64,000 nt of DNA from Flammeovirgaceae bacterium UBA5585 (GTDB taxonomy: Bacteria; Bacteroidota; Bacteroidia; Cytophagales; Cyclobacteriaceae): NCBI GenBank assembly GCA_002425185.1, contig DILT01000013.1, forward strand, positions 62,001 through 126,000. The letters are read 5' to 3'. The translations under genes were made by a program, and so were the position numbers. How positions within the stretch are numbered: the first letter of the stretch is position 1; the number at the start of each line of letters is the position of its first letter. The notes beneath the pieces are model-generated. The model searched no databases, was not told the origin of the DNA, and saw only the letters and a list, made by a program, of their open reading frames with translations. Shown one piece after another: positions 17,780-26,578 of this stretch.

Positions 17780-19240
17780 TTAAGCCAGTATAGCATCAAT
17801 TACTTCAAAGGCTGCGCGCTCACCGGAGTTTAAGGCACCGCTGACGGTACCAAATTCACCTTTATCATCGGTGGCCTCACCGGCAAAAAACAATTTATCG
17901 CCTACTGGGGCAGCCAACGCAGTTCGATCAGCATTTGATCCACCGGGTAGCGGATATGAAAATCCTCCTTTAATTAACGGATCCTTGGTCCAGTCTTTCA
18001 TGGTGTAAACCAATGAATTGTCAGCCGTATCTCTACGGATATTGTTTGTTGCCAAACTGTTCCCAAAAACAGTATCCATTTCATCCAATAAGTGTTGCAC
18101 CGCTTGTGTTCCTGATAACGCTGATAATTGTTCTGCCTTGGCGCCATTAATGGTAATGGAAAGCGTTTTATTTAGTTCACTTCTACCGACTGCTGAGTTC
18201 AGATAATCCGGGCCTTCAGCACCCCCAAGTAAAGCCGCAATAGCTTCGCCATAAAAATTACGTTTGAACTCCAGTATAAACCGGATAGAAGCATCCATAC
18301 CAATACGGCTTAGTGCTCCTGTTTTTGAACCAGGCAAGGCCGGAGAAAAATTTATGTCACCAGCTTTTAAAATGGAAACCGGAACTGTAACAATTACCTT
18401 ATCCACCGTATCAGTACCATTAGTATGTGAGATATCTACTTTCTCTCCTCCGTAACTGATCGACTGTACCTTGGTATTAAATTGAATGGAGGACACCGCG
18501 CGTACATAACGCGACAACAAAACATCCTGAAGCGGATTTGAACTTGAGGTTAGCTCCTTTCCATCGTGCTCAATAAGCGCAAGAGCCTCTGCCAGTGCAT
18601 TGGCACCTATTCTGTCAGATGATGAGCCATATCGATTACCCAACCATGAATTAACAATAGGCTGCATGCGAGTTGTAACCCCAGCACCTTGGGCAGCTTG
18701 TAATACTGTTGTAGTGGCACCACCGCTAAACGTTGCAAATGAATCGTTGAAATTTTTTGCCGTTACAAAGTCTCCATCCAGCAGGGCATCTCCTTCTGAA
18801 ACAAATACATTATCAATAATGTAGCCATCAAAACTGGAGCTTCTGAAATCAACTACCGGTACTTTCATGAGCTTTACAATTTCAGCCCACTTTGAATCCG
18901 AACCAATAATTTTATCAGCTCCCAGTTCTAACGGAAAATCGGAATACGGCAAGGCTGCCGGAAACACCGTTAATGAATCTGTGGAGACATCGCTTCTGCG
19001 AAATGTTCGAACTCTTCCTCCCACCTGATCGGACGCTTCAAAAATCTTTACCTTTACACCCTTGGAAATAAGGATATCGGCAGCCAACAGACCGGCTGCC
19101 CCTGCGCCAATAATGCCCACAACACCATCGTATTTAATCTCAGGTCCGGGATCAGTGGCTTTACATGAACTTAACCATGGTAACGTAAGCCCTGCCGATA
19201 AACCTAACCCGATCTGTTTAATTGCTTTTCTGCGCTTCAC
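17780..19240 (-). CDS. FAD-dependent amine oxidase with Tat and lipobox N-terminus
   Basis: 486 residues. The N-terminus combines a twin-arginine-like start (KRRKAIKQIGLGLSAG) with a lipobox (LSSC, Cys26), suggesting Tat export of a folded flavoprotein and lipid anchoring. A Rossmann FAD motif GIIGAGAAGLLAADIL with the following EASDQVGGRVRTF and the C-terminal LFFAGEATD...GTVSGALNSGERAA are those of flavin monoamine oxidases. Substrate unknown. It is divergent from the NadR-like kinase gene with a 64-base gap, in which TATCTTTC (19257-19264) is a near-match -7 box on the minus strand. Confidence 0.87.
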   Translation of the reverse strand: MKRRKAIKQIGLGLSAGLTLPWLSSCKATDPGPEIKYDGVVGIIGAGAAGLLAADILISKGVKVKIFEASDQVGGRVRTFRRSDVSTDSLTVFPAALPYSDFPLELGADKIIGSDSKWAEIVKLMKVPVVDFRSSSFDGYIIDNVFVSEGDALLDGDFVTAKNFNDSFATFSGGATTTVLQAAQGAGVTTRMQPIVNSWLGNRYGSSSDRIGANALAEALALIEHDGKELTSSSNPLQDVLLSRYVRAVSSIQFNTKVQSISYGGEKVDISHTNGTDTVDKVIVTVPVSILKAGDINFSPALPGSKTGALSRIGMDASIRFILEFKRNFYGEAIAALLGGAEGPDYLNSAVGRSELNKTLSITINGAKAEQLSALSGTQAVQHLLDEMDTVFGNSLATNNIRRDTADNSLVYTMKDWTKDPLIKGGFSYPLPGGSNADRTALAAPVGDKLFFAGEATDDKGEFGTVSGALNSGERAAFEVIDAILA

Positions 19241-19304
19241 CGTGTGCTTATTTGCTGAAAGATAACGATCATTAGAGTTTTAAGGAAATACCAAATTTCG
19301 GCCA

Positions 19305-19841
19305 ATGTATACCAAAAACGAAGAAAAGGTAAAACGAATTGCCGTAGTTGGGCCGGAATGTACCGGTAAAACTGATCTTTCAATGGCCCTGGCCGAACAT
19401 TACAATACGGTATGGGTGCCCGAGTTTGCGCGTGGCTACATTGAACGGTTGGAACGACCTTACACCCAAGCCGACTTATATACTATAGCACAATGGCAGC
19501 TCTTTACCGAAGATGAACTTGCCTTGGTAGCCAATACCCTGTTAATCTGCGATACCGACCTGACGGTGATTAAAGTGTGGAGTGAATTCAAATACGGTTA
19601 TTGCGACTCAAAAATTTTGACCTTGATGCAGGCACGTTCGTATCATCTGCACTTACTCACCGGTATTGATATTCCCTGGGAAAATGATCCTCAGCGTGAG
19701 CATCCTGACAAACGTGAATACTTCTATGATATTTATAAAAAGGAACTGGAAGCGCAAGGTGCTGATTTGGTTGAAATACAGGGGGATCGTAAAACCCGAC
19801 TGAATCAGGCCATTCAGGTAATAGATCGGCTACTTGATTGA
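19305..19841 (+). CDS. NadR-like ATP-binding kinase (AAA_28 family)
   Basis: 178 residues. P-loop GPECTGKT (16-23) followed by the pattern ALAEHYNTVWVPEFARGYIERL, LLICDTDLTVIKVWSEF and GIDIPWENDPQREHPDKREYFYDIY, which matches the ribosylnicotinamide kinase domain of NadR. That domain phosphorylates nicotinamide riboside to NMN. The NMN adenylyltransferase and helix-turn-helix parts of full NadR are absent, so a stand-alone kinase acting in NAD salvage is the best reading. A hairpin at 19856-19877 follows. Confidence 0.8.
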   Translation: MYTKNEEKVKRIAVVGPECTGKTDLSMALAEHYNTVWVPEFARGYIERLERPYTQADLYTIAQWQLFTEDELALVANTLLICDTDLTVIKVWSEFKYGYCDSKILTLMQARSYHLHLLTGIDIPWENDPQREHPDKREYFYDIYKKELEAQGADLVEIQGDRKTRLNQAIQVIDRLLD

Positions 19842-19855
19842 ACGTATTGCCATTT

Positions 19856-19877
19856 AGCAAAAAGGTTTTTTGCTTTT
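19856..19877 (+). terminator. Terminator after NadR-like kinase gene
   Basis: AGCAAAAA (19856-19863) pairs with TTTTTGCT (19867-19874), loop GGT, followed by TTT. The stem is AT-rich and short, so strength is moderate. Confidence 0.5.
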
Positions 19878-19916
19878 GAGGGCAAAGTGATACCTTCCTA
19901 TTATAATCCTGAACCT

Positions 19917-21206
19917 ATGAACTCACGCAGATCTTTTTTCCGCAGGTCATTAGGCCTTGCCGGAACGTTTGCCCTAACGCCACTTGCACAACACGCACTG
20001 GCCGAGAATATTTCTGATGCCTTATTCTCTCTGAACAAACTTTCACCACTGGATGCCGTTGGTGATGAAGAACTTTGGGGGCGCATGGCCCAGGCCTATA
20101 CCGTTTCTCCCAACATTTTAAATCTTAATAACGGTGGTGTAAGTCCACAACCAAAAGTGGTTCAAGATGCGGTAGATCGCTACTACCACCTGAGCAATGA
20201 AGCCCCTACGTATTACATGTGGCAAATTTTAGATAAAGGGCGAGAGGCTGTACGCAGAAAGCTGGCCGACCTGGCCGGAACTTCACCCGAAGAACTGGCC
20301 GTTAATCGCAATGCCACCGAAGCGCTGGATACCGTAACCTGGGGATTAACCTTGGCAAAAGGCGATGAAATTGTAATGACCAAACAGGATTACCCCAACA
20401 TGGTGCAAGCCTGGAAACAAAAGGAAATGCGCGATGGTGTAAAAATAAAATGGATCAGCTTTAACCTGCCCATTGAAAATGATGATGCTTTTGTAAAAGA
20501 GTTTATCAATGCCACTACCCCAAAAACAAAGATCTGGCACATCACACACATGATTAACTGGACGGGGCAAATACTGCCTGTAAAAAAATTGTGTGAAGAA
20601 GCGCGCAAGCGAAACATCATCTCGATTGTCGATGGTGCGCATACCTTTGCCCACATGGATTTCAGCATTAAAGACTTTAATCCAGATTACTACGGAACCA
20701 GTTTACATAAATGGCTAAGCGCGCCCTTCGGTACCGGCATGCTGTATGTAAAAAAAGAGAATATTGCAGGCCTCTGGCCATTATTCCCCAACGATAAACC
20801 CACAGACAGTAACATTCGTAAATTTGAAACACTCGGTACACGTTCCTTCGCGCCTGAACAAGCCATCGGTCAGGCTATCGATTTTCATAATGGCATTGGA
20901 AGCAAACGAAAAGAGGAGAGGCTTAGGTATTTGAAGAACTATTGGTGTGAGAAGGTATCAAAAAATTCGCGGGTAAAACTACATGTGTCGATGAAACCTG
21001 AATATGCCTGTGCATTAGGGACATTCTCTATTGACGGTATAGATCCGGGTGACATTACGACTAAACTCTTCAATGAGCATCAAATTCACACTACCTCCAT
21101 CAAGTGGGAAAACATCAGTTGTGTCCGTGTAACACCACATGTCTATACGTCAACAAAAGATCTGGATCGGTTTGTAGATGCTGTGCTGAAACTTGCTTCA
21201 TCTTAA
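19917..21206 (+). CDS. Class V aminotransferase, Tat-exported
   Basis: 429 residues from ATG 19917 (an upstream in-frame ATG at 19887 adds ten residues ahead of the export signal). The N-terminus NSRRSFFRRSLGLAGTFAL is a twin-arginine signal, so the enzyme likely folds with its cofactor before export. Class V fold features: VNRNATEALDTVTWGL, SIVDGAHTFAHMDF, and the PLP-lysine motif GTSLHKWLSAPFGTGML with Lys265. Relatives include cysteine desulfurase-like and isopenicillin N epimerase-like proteins. Substrate cannot be told. Confidence 0.88.
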   Translation: MNSRRSFFRRSLGLAGTFALTPLAQHALAENISDALFSLNKLSPLDAVGDEELWGRMAQAYTVSPNILNLNNGGVSPQPKVVQDAVDRYYHLSNEAPTYYMWQILDKGREAVRRKLADLAGTSPEELAVNRNATEALDTVTWGLTLAKGDEIVMTKQDYPNMVQAWKQKEMRDGVKIKWISFNLPIENDDAFVKEFINATTPKTKIWHITHMINWTGQILPVKKLCEEARKRNIISIVDGAHTFAHMDFSIKDFNPDYYGTSLHKWLSAPFGTGMLYVKKENIAGLWPLFPNDKPTDSNIRKFETLGTRSFAPEQAIGQAIDFHNGIGSKRKEERLRYLKNYWCEKVSKNSRVKLHVSMKPEYACALGTFSIDGIDPGDITTKLFNEHQIHTTSIKWENISCVRVTPHVYTSTKDLDRFVDAVLKLASS

Positions 21207-21290
21207 AAGCTGACTTTTATCAGTCGGTGACTAAAGTCACATAAAGACTCAATCAATTCTTCCATATTTGAAATGATTGAATCATACGCC

Positions 21291-21377
21291 ATGAAAACCT
21301 TTTTCAAACTATTGATAGTTTGCTTAGTGTGTATTGTTATGGTTTATGGTCTTGTTAAACTAATTGAACTAATCTAA
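21291..21377 (+). CDS. Possible 28-residue single-span membrane peptide
   Basis: A short frame from ATG 21291 to TAA 21377 encodes a peptide that is almost wholly hydrophobic after a KTFFK start (LLIVCLVCIVMVYGLVKL). It sits 15 bases before the DUF2892 gene on the same strand. Composition and position fit a small membrane protein, but no homologue is known to me and chance is possible. Confidence 0.35.
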   Translation: MKTFFKLLIVCLVCIVMVYGLVKLIELI

Positions 21378-21392
21378 CCCCAATAATTTACT

Positions 21393-21605
21393 ATGAAAAA
21401 GAATATGGGAAATACCGACAAAGCCATACGCATTGTGCTGGCTATTGTCTTCGCTGCCTTATATTTCACAAACACAGTTACCGGTACACTTGGTCTGGTG
21501 CTACTAATTTTAGGTGCTGTGTTTGTACTTACCAGCCTGGTGAGCTTCTGTCCGCTTTATGCAATTGTTGGCCTTAATACTTGTCCTACAAAGAAAGCAG
21601 CATAG
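21393..21605 (+). CDS. DUF2892 (YgaP-like) small inner-membrane protein
   Basis: 70 residues: a short polar start (NMGNTDKAIRIVLAI), two membrane helices, and a cysteine-bearing end (FCPLYAIVGLNTCPTKKAA). This matches the DUF2892 family, found alone or fused to rhodanese domains as in YgaP. The conserved N-terminal MGNxDKxIR and the FCPLY/NTCP cysteines suggest sulfur or redox chemistry, but the function is not known. The end is one base from that of the convergent M20 gene. Confidence 0.8.
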   Translation: MKKNMGNTDKAIRIVLAIVFAALYFTNTVTGTLGLVLLILGAVFVLTSLVSFCPLYAIVGLNTCPTKKAA

Positions 21606-21606
21606 G

Positions 21607-23064
21607 TTAGTCCCGGTAATTCAGAGCCGGTTTTCTGTCGCCTAACAATGCCGTGTATTTAAAATTCGGACCAATCCGTTTTTGATACTCTTCTTTGGCT
21701 TTTTGTATTTGCGTTGGGTCGTTGAGCAAATCAATCCCTGTTAGCGCTAATGTTTTGGCAGCTACCATCATTCCTTTTACTCCGATATCGGTACCTCCAC
21801 AGGCTACGGCCTGCCAACTGTGGGCTGGTGTACCCGGTACCCAGGTGGCTGTTCGCAAACCTACCGTGGGAACCACATAGCTTACATCACCTACATCGGT
21901 AGAACCACCGCTACCGGAAGCATCGACCTTATAGGGTTCAATCTGCGCAGCCGTGGAGATGGCCGGTTGCGATGGCCCGATCAATGTTTGTTGAATTTCT
22001 TTTGCCCATGTCACCTCATCGGCTGTATAACTTACTCCTCCAACCACTGAAAGGTTTTGGTGCATAAGTTTGGCCAGCACTTCATTAGGTAGTAAATCAA
22101 ATACTCCACCGATTATTTCCATCTCCATGCGGGTTTCTGTTCCCAGTGCTGCGGCTTCAGCCGTTTTCTTTATGCGATTAAAAATTTCTGCCAATACCTC
22201 ACGTTTCGGATGACGGGCATAGTAATATACTTCAGCATAATCGGGTACTACATTGGGCGCCTCTCCTCCACGAGTTATCACATAATGAATACGCGTATCA
22301 GAAGGAATGTGCTCCCGCATCATATTCACCATATAATTCATGGCCTCAACAGCATCCAGTGATGAACGTCCTTTTTCCGGAGCACCTGCTGCATGAGCCG
22401 AAACGCCATGAAAACGAAATTTTGCTGATACATTAGCCAACGATGATGCGGGGTTAGCAGAATTTTGACTGCCGGGATGCCAGTGCATCACAACATCAAC
22501 GCCATTAAATAACCCTTCACGAACCATATATACCTTGCCTGAGCCACCCTCTTCGGCTGGTGTACCAAAAAGTTTTAGGGTACCCTTCAGCCCGGTCTTT
22601 TGCATCGTTTCTTTCAGTTCAATGGCGGCAGCAACCGAGGCCACTCCAAATAAGTGATGACTACAGGCATGTCCCGCTTTACGTGAAGGATCCGGGCTTT
22701 TCTCTGCTATGGCTCTTTGCGATAATCCCGGAAGGGCATCGTATTCTGCCAGTATGCCAATAACCGGGCTACCCGATCCATAGGTGGCAACAAAAGCCGT
22801 AGGAATTCCAGCTACGCCTTCTTCTATGGAAAATCCATTTTTCGACAAAACTGAAACCAATTCGGCTGCACTTTTATGCTCCTTGTATCCTACCTCAGCA
22901 TACTCCCATATGCGTAATGCCGATTGTTTATATACATCATACTGCTTCTCCAGCCTGTCTATAGAAGTTTTTTTAACAGCCGCCAGGTCTTTGGATTTGA
23001 TGGTTTGAGCCTGGGAAAAGAACGTTGTGATACACAAGGAACTGATAAGAAATAGGGCGCGCAT
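21607..23064 (-). CDS. Secreted M20-family amidohydrolase (AbgB-like)
   Basis: 485 residues with a signal peptide (RALFLISSLCITTFFSQAQ). M20 metallopeptidase features: GILAEYDALPGLSQ, GHACSHHLFGVASVAAAI, the glutamate-bearing FGTPAEEGGSGKVYMV, and DVVMHWHPGSQN; a dimerisation insert (HGVSAHAAGAPEKGRSSLDAVEAM) follows. Closest resemblance is to p-aminobenzoyl-glutamate hydrolase subunit B and related amidohydrolases that cleave N-acyl amino acids. The exported location suggests scavenging of acylated amino acids or peptides. Substrate uncertain. Confidence 0.87.
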   Translation of the reverse strand: MRALFLISSLCITTFFSQAQTIKSKDLAAVKKTSIDRLEKQYDVYKQSALRIWEYAEVGYKEHKSAAELVSVLSKNGFSIEEGVAGIPTAFVATYGSGSPVIGILAEYDALPGLSQRAIAEKSPDPSRKAGHACSHHLFGVASVAAAIELKETMQKTGLKGTLKLFGTPAEEGGSGKVYMVREGLFNGVDVVMHWHPGSQNSANPASSLANVSAKFRFHGVSAHAAGAPEKGRSSLDAVEAMNYMVNMMREHIPSDTRIHYVITRGGEAPNVVPDYAEVYYYARHPKREVLAEIFNRIKKTAEAAALGTETRMEMEIIGGVFDLLPNEVLAKLMHQNLSVVGGVSYTADEVTWAKEIQQTLIGPSQPAISTAAQIEPYKVDASGSGGSTDVGDVSYVVPTVGLRTATWVPGTPAHSWQAVACGGTDIGVKGMMVAAKTLALTGIDLLNDPTQIQKAKEEYQKRIGPNFKYTALLGDRKPALNYRD

Positions 23065-23118
23065 CGGTAATAGGGTTAGTCGGTTTATTTTCGACTAATA
23101 TAATTATTACGCTGCAAA

Positions 23119-23706
23119 CTACCCGTTAAACCAATTCGGAAAATTCCAGACCATCCAGCCGTAGGCACCAAAACGAAAAACACGGGCCACACAAACCCAT
23201 AAAAAGGTTTTGAAGGGAAGGCCCACCGATCCGGCCAACATGCACATAGCCGAAAAAGGTACAGGCGTTATGGCCCCTACCAACACCAGGTACATACCGT
23301 ACTTGCGTAAACTGTACTCGTACTGAACGAGGTACTTATCCTTAATGCGTTTAAAGAATCCGGTTTTGGTAAAACTATAGCCGATGTAGTACCCTAACAC
23401 GCCAGCTCCGTACGAAATCACAGCCAGAATAGAAAGGTTAATAACATATACAGTCAAATCACCTGCATGTTGCCATAAGATCATGAAAAATTCCGGTGGT
23501 ATTATTCCAAAAATAATTTCAGAAACCGTGAAGATGGCAAAGAGTAAAATCTTTTTGCCGGCCAGGTGATTGATCTCCTGCGAAAGTGTTTCTTCCAGAT
23601 AGCCTTCCAATAAAATATAAACGGTAATGATCAACGCGAACCACAATAACCCCTTTAATAGATTGCGGAATAAAAACTGTGAAGGTGTGTCGTTATCGTG
23701 TTCCAT
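23119..23706 (-). CDS. VTT/DedA-like membrane protein
   Basis: 195 residues, about five membrane segments. The pattern IIFGIIPPEFFMILW, SYGAGVLGYYIGYSF, YLVLVGAITPVPFSAMCMLAGSVGLPFKTFLWVCVARVFRF matches VTT-domain proteins (YqaA/DedA type), some of which flip phospholipids or undecaprenyl phosphate. It starts three bases after the preceding gene's stop, so the two are co-transcribed. Exact substrate unknown. Confidence 0.75.
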   Translation of the reverse strand: MEHDNDTPSQFLFRNLLKGLLWFALIITVYILLEGYLEETLSQEINHLAGKKILLFAIFTVSEIIFGIIPPEFFMILWQHAGDLTVYVINLSILAVISYGAGVLGYYIGYSFTKTGFFKRIKDKYLVQYEYSLRKYGMYLVLVGAITPVPFSAMCMLAGSVGLPFKTFLWVCVARVFRFGAYGWMVWNFPNWFNG

Positions 23707-23709
23707 GGT

Positions 23710-24879
23710 TTAGCCTACAATCGGCATGCGCTTAAACGGTTTGGTTTCATCAAAAAGCTTGCGGTAAGTAGCATGCCTTTTAACTACATGGGCATTAATT
23801 TGTTCAACAACGCGGATCATTTTTGGATTAAAATCGCCAATCCAGTTCATTTCATAGTCGCGATAGGCGAAACTTCCGGATTGCGCCATTTGCCGGAAGG
23901 TTTCTATAATGGCACCATCTACTCCTTTACCCTGATGCTCGGGTACAATGCCAAACAAAAGGCCGAAGGCCTTTTTATTGGTTCGTCTTAGGGTGTGCCA
24001 TAAAAATATGAGTTTACCAAACCAATTCAGTTTACCGTTTACATAGTTGAACACCTGGTTGACTTCCGGCAGTGAAAGAAAAAATGCGATCGGTTCTTGT
24101 TTATAGTAACCAAACCACAGCAGTTTCTCATCCATAATGGGTTTCATTTGCTTGACAAGGTGGCGCGCCTGCGCTTCTGTTAATTCCGGAATTTCACCAC
24201 GCTTGGCCCATGCCCGATTATAGACTGTTTTAATTTTTTCGGGCAGGGTATCCCATTTTGATTTGGGTAAATAACTAAAGGAGTAATCAGCATTTTTGGC
24301 AACCAAATTAGCTTTTTCCATTAATCGGTCATCCAATGGCCCCATAATGGGCCTGCCAAAAGTAAGTTGGTAGAAATAAACCTGAAATCCGTAGGCTTCA
24401 AAAAAGTCTTTATAATACGGAAAGTTATAATTGCATTGGTAATTAGGTTGTCGATCAAAACCATCAACCAATAAGCCCCACCACCTGTCGCGGTTACCAA
24501 AATTTACTGGGCCATCCATGGCCTCCATGCCGCGTGCCTGCAGCCATTGTTTGCACTGATCAAAAAGCATAAAGGCCGCTTCCTGATTATTAATGCAATC
24601 AAAAAAACCAATGCCACCGGTAGGCTGATCATTCCCTTTGTTTGTTGTTTTCTGATTTATGAAAGCCGCTACCCGGCCTATAGTCTCTCCTGCATCATTC
24701 TGCAAAATCCAACGAATACATTCACCATGCTGAAAGGTTTTGTTTTTCTGCCTATCAAAAACAGCTTCAACATCCTTATCCAACGGGCGTATATAGTAAG
24801 GCTCATTTTTATAGAGCTTTACCGGAAGCATAAGAAACTCATGCCGTTGTTTTGCTGTGCTAACTTCAAAAATTGTCAT
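23710..24879 (-). CDS. GNAT-like acyltransferase, uncharacterised
   Basis: 389 residues, soluble. The N-terminal half holds IRWILQNDAGETIGRVAAFINQKT and a DGPVNFGNRDRWWGLLVDGFDRQP stretch; the C-terminal half has a GNAT-like acetyl-CoA region (FGLLFGIVPEHQGKGVDGAIIETFRQMAQ) resembling motif A (Q/R-x-x-G-x-G/A). This is typical of a two-domain GNAT-related family common in Bacteroidota, annotated as hypothetical. Its ATG is 12 bases past the histidine-kinase region on the opposite reading order (kinase gene downstream). Confidence 0.65.
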   Translation of the reverse strand: MTIFEVSTAKQRHEFLMLPVKLYKNEPYYIRPLDKDVEAVFDRQKNKTFQHGECIRWILQNDAGETIGRVAAFINQKTTNKGNDQPTGGIGFFDCINNQEAAFMLFDQCKQWLQARGMEAMDGPVNFGNRDRWWGLLVDGFDRQPNYQCNYNFPYYKDFFEAYGFQVYFYQLTFGRPIMGPLDDRLMEKANLVAKNADYSFSYLPKSKWDTLPEKIKTVYNRAWAKRGEIPELTEAQARHLVKQMKPIMDEKLLWFGYYKQEPIAFFLSLPEVNQVFNYVNGKLNWFGKLIFLWHTLRRTNKKAFGLLFGIVPEHQGKGVDGAIIETFRQMAQSGSFAYRDYEMNWIGDFNPKMIRVVEQINAHVVKRHATYRKLFDETKPFKRMPIVG

Positions 24880-24891
24880 ATTCTAAACCCC

Positions 24892-26382
24892 TCAGGAGTG
24901 AGCACCCTCGCCCTCATTTACCCGGTTAGGTAATTCAATATAAAAAGTTGTTCCCATATCCTCCTGACTTTCTGCTTTAATCCGGCCTTCTAATTTCTCA
25001 ACTGCATTTTTTACGATATAAAGCCCAATACCTGACCCATCAGATTGTTCGGTGGCCCGATAGAACATTTCAAAAATATGATCAAGGTTCTGTTTGGCAA
25101 TACCTATACCATTATCAGCAAAAACAATCTTCACCCAATCTTTATCAGATACAATTCTCACCTGTACCTTTGGCTTATGAGTTCCTCTCGTTCTATATTT
25201 AATGGCATTGGAAACCAGGTTTCTGAATATCTCTGAAATTCTCCACGGATCTGTATAAAAACAATCCACCTCAACTGCAATATCAAACTCAACTTCTTTG
25301 GCACCTTCCAAATAACTTAGATCTTCAATTGTTTTTGTTAAAATACTTTTAACATCAACATGGTCGTATTTTACATCAAGCTTGAGATTCTTTGAGTGAC
25401 TCAGCACATCACTTATAAAATGATCCAGAGCTTGTACTTTGTCACCAATAATATTGATATACATGGCCGGATCATCGGTATTGCCCGGAAGTTTGGAAAG
25501 ATTTACCAGGCCTAATATAGAAGACAGCGGAGCCCGTAAATCGTGTGAAACCTTGTAGACAAAATTGTCGAGTTCGGCATTTCTAACTTTCAATTCCTCT
25601 TCCATCATCCGGTGGCTGGTAACATCAACGTATACTCCGTATATACCAAGAACCTTATCGTCACTTAAGATCGGCATGCCATACAACAGAACATCGACAC
25701 GTTCACCGGTTTTTCGTTTACGAAATGTTTCTACCTGAATAATCCCTTGTGCCGAAATAACATTATTCAGGTCCATGCCTTCATTTTGCAATTCAGCAGG
25801 AACAATGAAGTCATTCAGGTTTTTACCTTTCAGTTCGCTTAGTTCAAAGCCAAATATGTTGCTAAAGCCTTTGTTAACCAGTTCAACTTTACCGTTGGCA
25901 TCCAGCATCACTACAGCCATAGGTATATTATTAAACAGCTGGGTGAACAATATTTCGTTCTTCTTTATTTGCTCCTTAACACGATTTTCAACCATGGATT
26001 GATACTGCGAAACCTGCTCTTGCTCAAGCTGCTTGCGTTCTGTAATATCAATAATGATTCCTTTGCGCTTGATATCTTCCGAAGAAACGACAGGATTAGA
26101 TCGCGTTTCAATCCACCGAATTGCTCCGTTCACGGTAATTCTTCCCTCCCAATTCCATGTTTTTCTGCCTTCATGACTGGCATTTAGTGAGTCTTTAAAG
26201 CTTGCACGATCGTCAGCCAGCAATATCTGGCGAAATAAGGATGAATCCTTGCGCAATTCATCTGCCCGAAGGCCCAAAATATCAATGGAATTTTCACTTA
26301 TATAGGTAAATAACCTGCTGCCATCTTTGCGAATAACATACTCATAAATGACGCCCGGCAAATTGTGAAATAGTTCCTGCAT
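24892..26382 (-). CDS. PAS-domain sensor histidine kinase
   Basis: 496 residues. Two PAS domains: about 1-115 (VIYEYVIRKDGSRLFTYISENSIDILG, ending in a PAC motif RKGIIIDITERKQ) and about 140-260 (FNNIPMAVVMLDANGKVELVNKGFSNIFGF). Then a HisKA domain with His280 (KVSHDLRAPLSSILGLVNL) and an ATPase domain (EIFRNLVSNAIKYR, FADNGIGIAKQNLDHIFEMFYRAT, GSGIGLYIVKNAVEKLEGRI). No transmembrane segment, so it senses in the cytoplasm. No response regulator lies adjacent. The atp operon terminator at 26523-26552 separates it from the upstream gene. Confidence 0.92.
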   Translation of the reverse strand: MQELFHNLPGVIYEYVIRKDGSRLFTYISENSIDILGLRADELRKDSSLFRQILLADDRASFKDSLNASHEGRKTWNWEGRITVNGAIRWIETRSNPVVSSEDIKRKGIIIDITERKQLEQEQVSQYQSMVENRVKEQIKKNEILFTQLFNNIPMAVVMLDANGKVELVNKGFSNIFGFELSELKGKNLNDFIVPAELQNEGMDLNNVISAQGIIQVETFRKRKTGERVDVLLYGMPILSDDKVLGIYGVYVDVTSHRMMEEELKVRNAELDNFVYKVSHDLRAPLSSILGLVNLSKLPGNTDDPAMYINIIGDKVQALDHFISDVLSHSKNLKLDVKYDHVDVKSILTKTIEDLSYLEGAKEVEFDIAVEVDCFYTDPWRISEIFRNLVSNAIKYRTRGTHKPKVQVRIVSDKDWVKIVFADNGIGIAKQNLDHIFEMFYRATEQSDGSGIGLYIVKNAVEKLEGRIKAESQEDMGTTFYIELPNRVNEGEGAHS

Positions 26383-26522
26383 AACAGAACTGGAAGTTGG
26401 GTTACGTAAGGGAGGGTCTATTTCGCTTCATTTGAATTTAAGCGTGTGCAAGTTAGATTTTAGGCTTAATTAAACAAGCGGGCTGCTTAAACTTAACCAA
26501 AGATCTGGCTCCCAAAAAGTAA

Positions 26523-26552
26523 AAAACCCATCGTTAATTTTGGATGGGTTTT
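26523..26552 (-). terminator. Terminator of the ATP synthase operon
   Basis: Perfect 10-bp stem, arms 26543-26552 and 26523-26532 (AAAACCCATC/GATGGGTTTT), 10-base loop, with T residues continuing past the stem on the minus strand. It lies 27 bases after the atpG stop. Confidence 0.85.
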
Positions 26553-26578
26553 AAAAAAAGAAATATAGTTTTATGTAC

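Noticed and set aside
21227..21240. GTGACT-AA-AGTCAC dyad between aminotransferase and DUF2892 genes
   Set aside because: Loop of two bases cannot form a hairpin, it is not beside a recognised promoter box, and a dyad of this size is expected by chance at this scale; too weak to call an operator.
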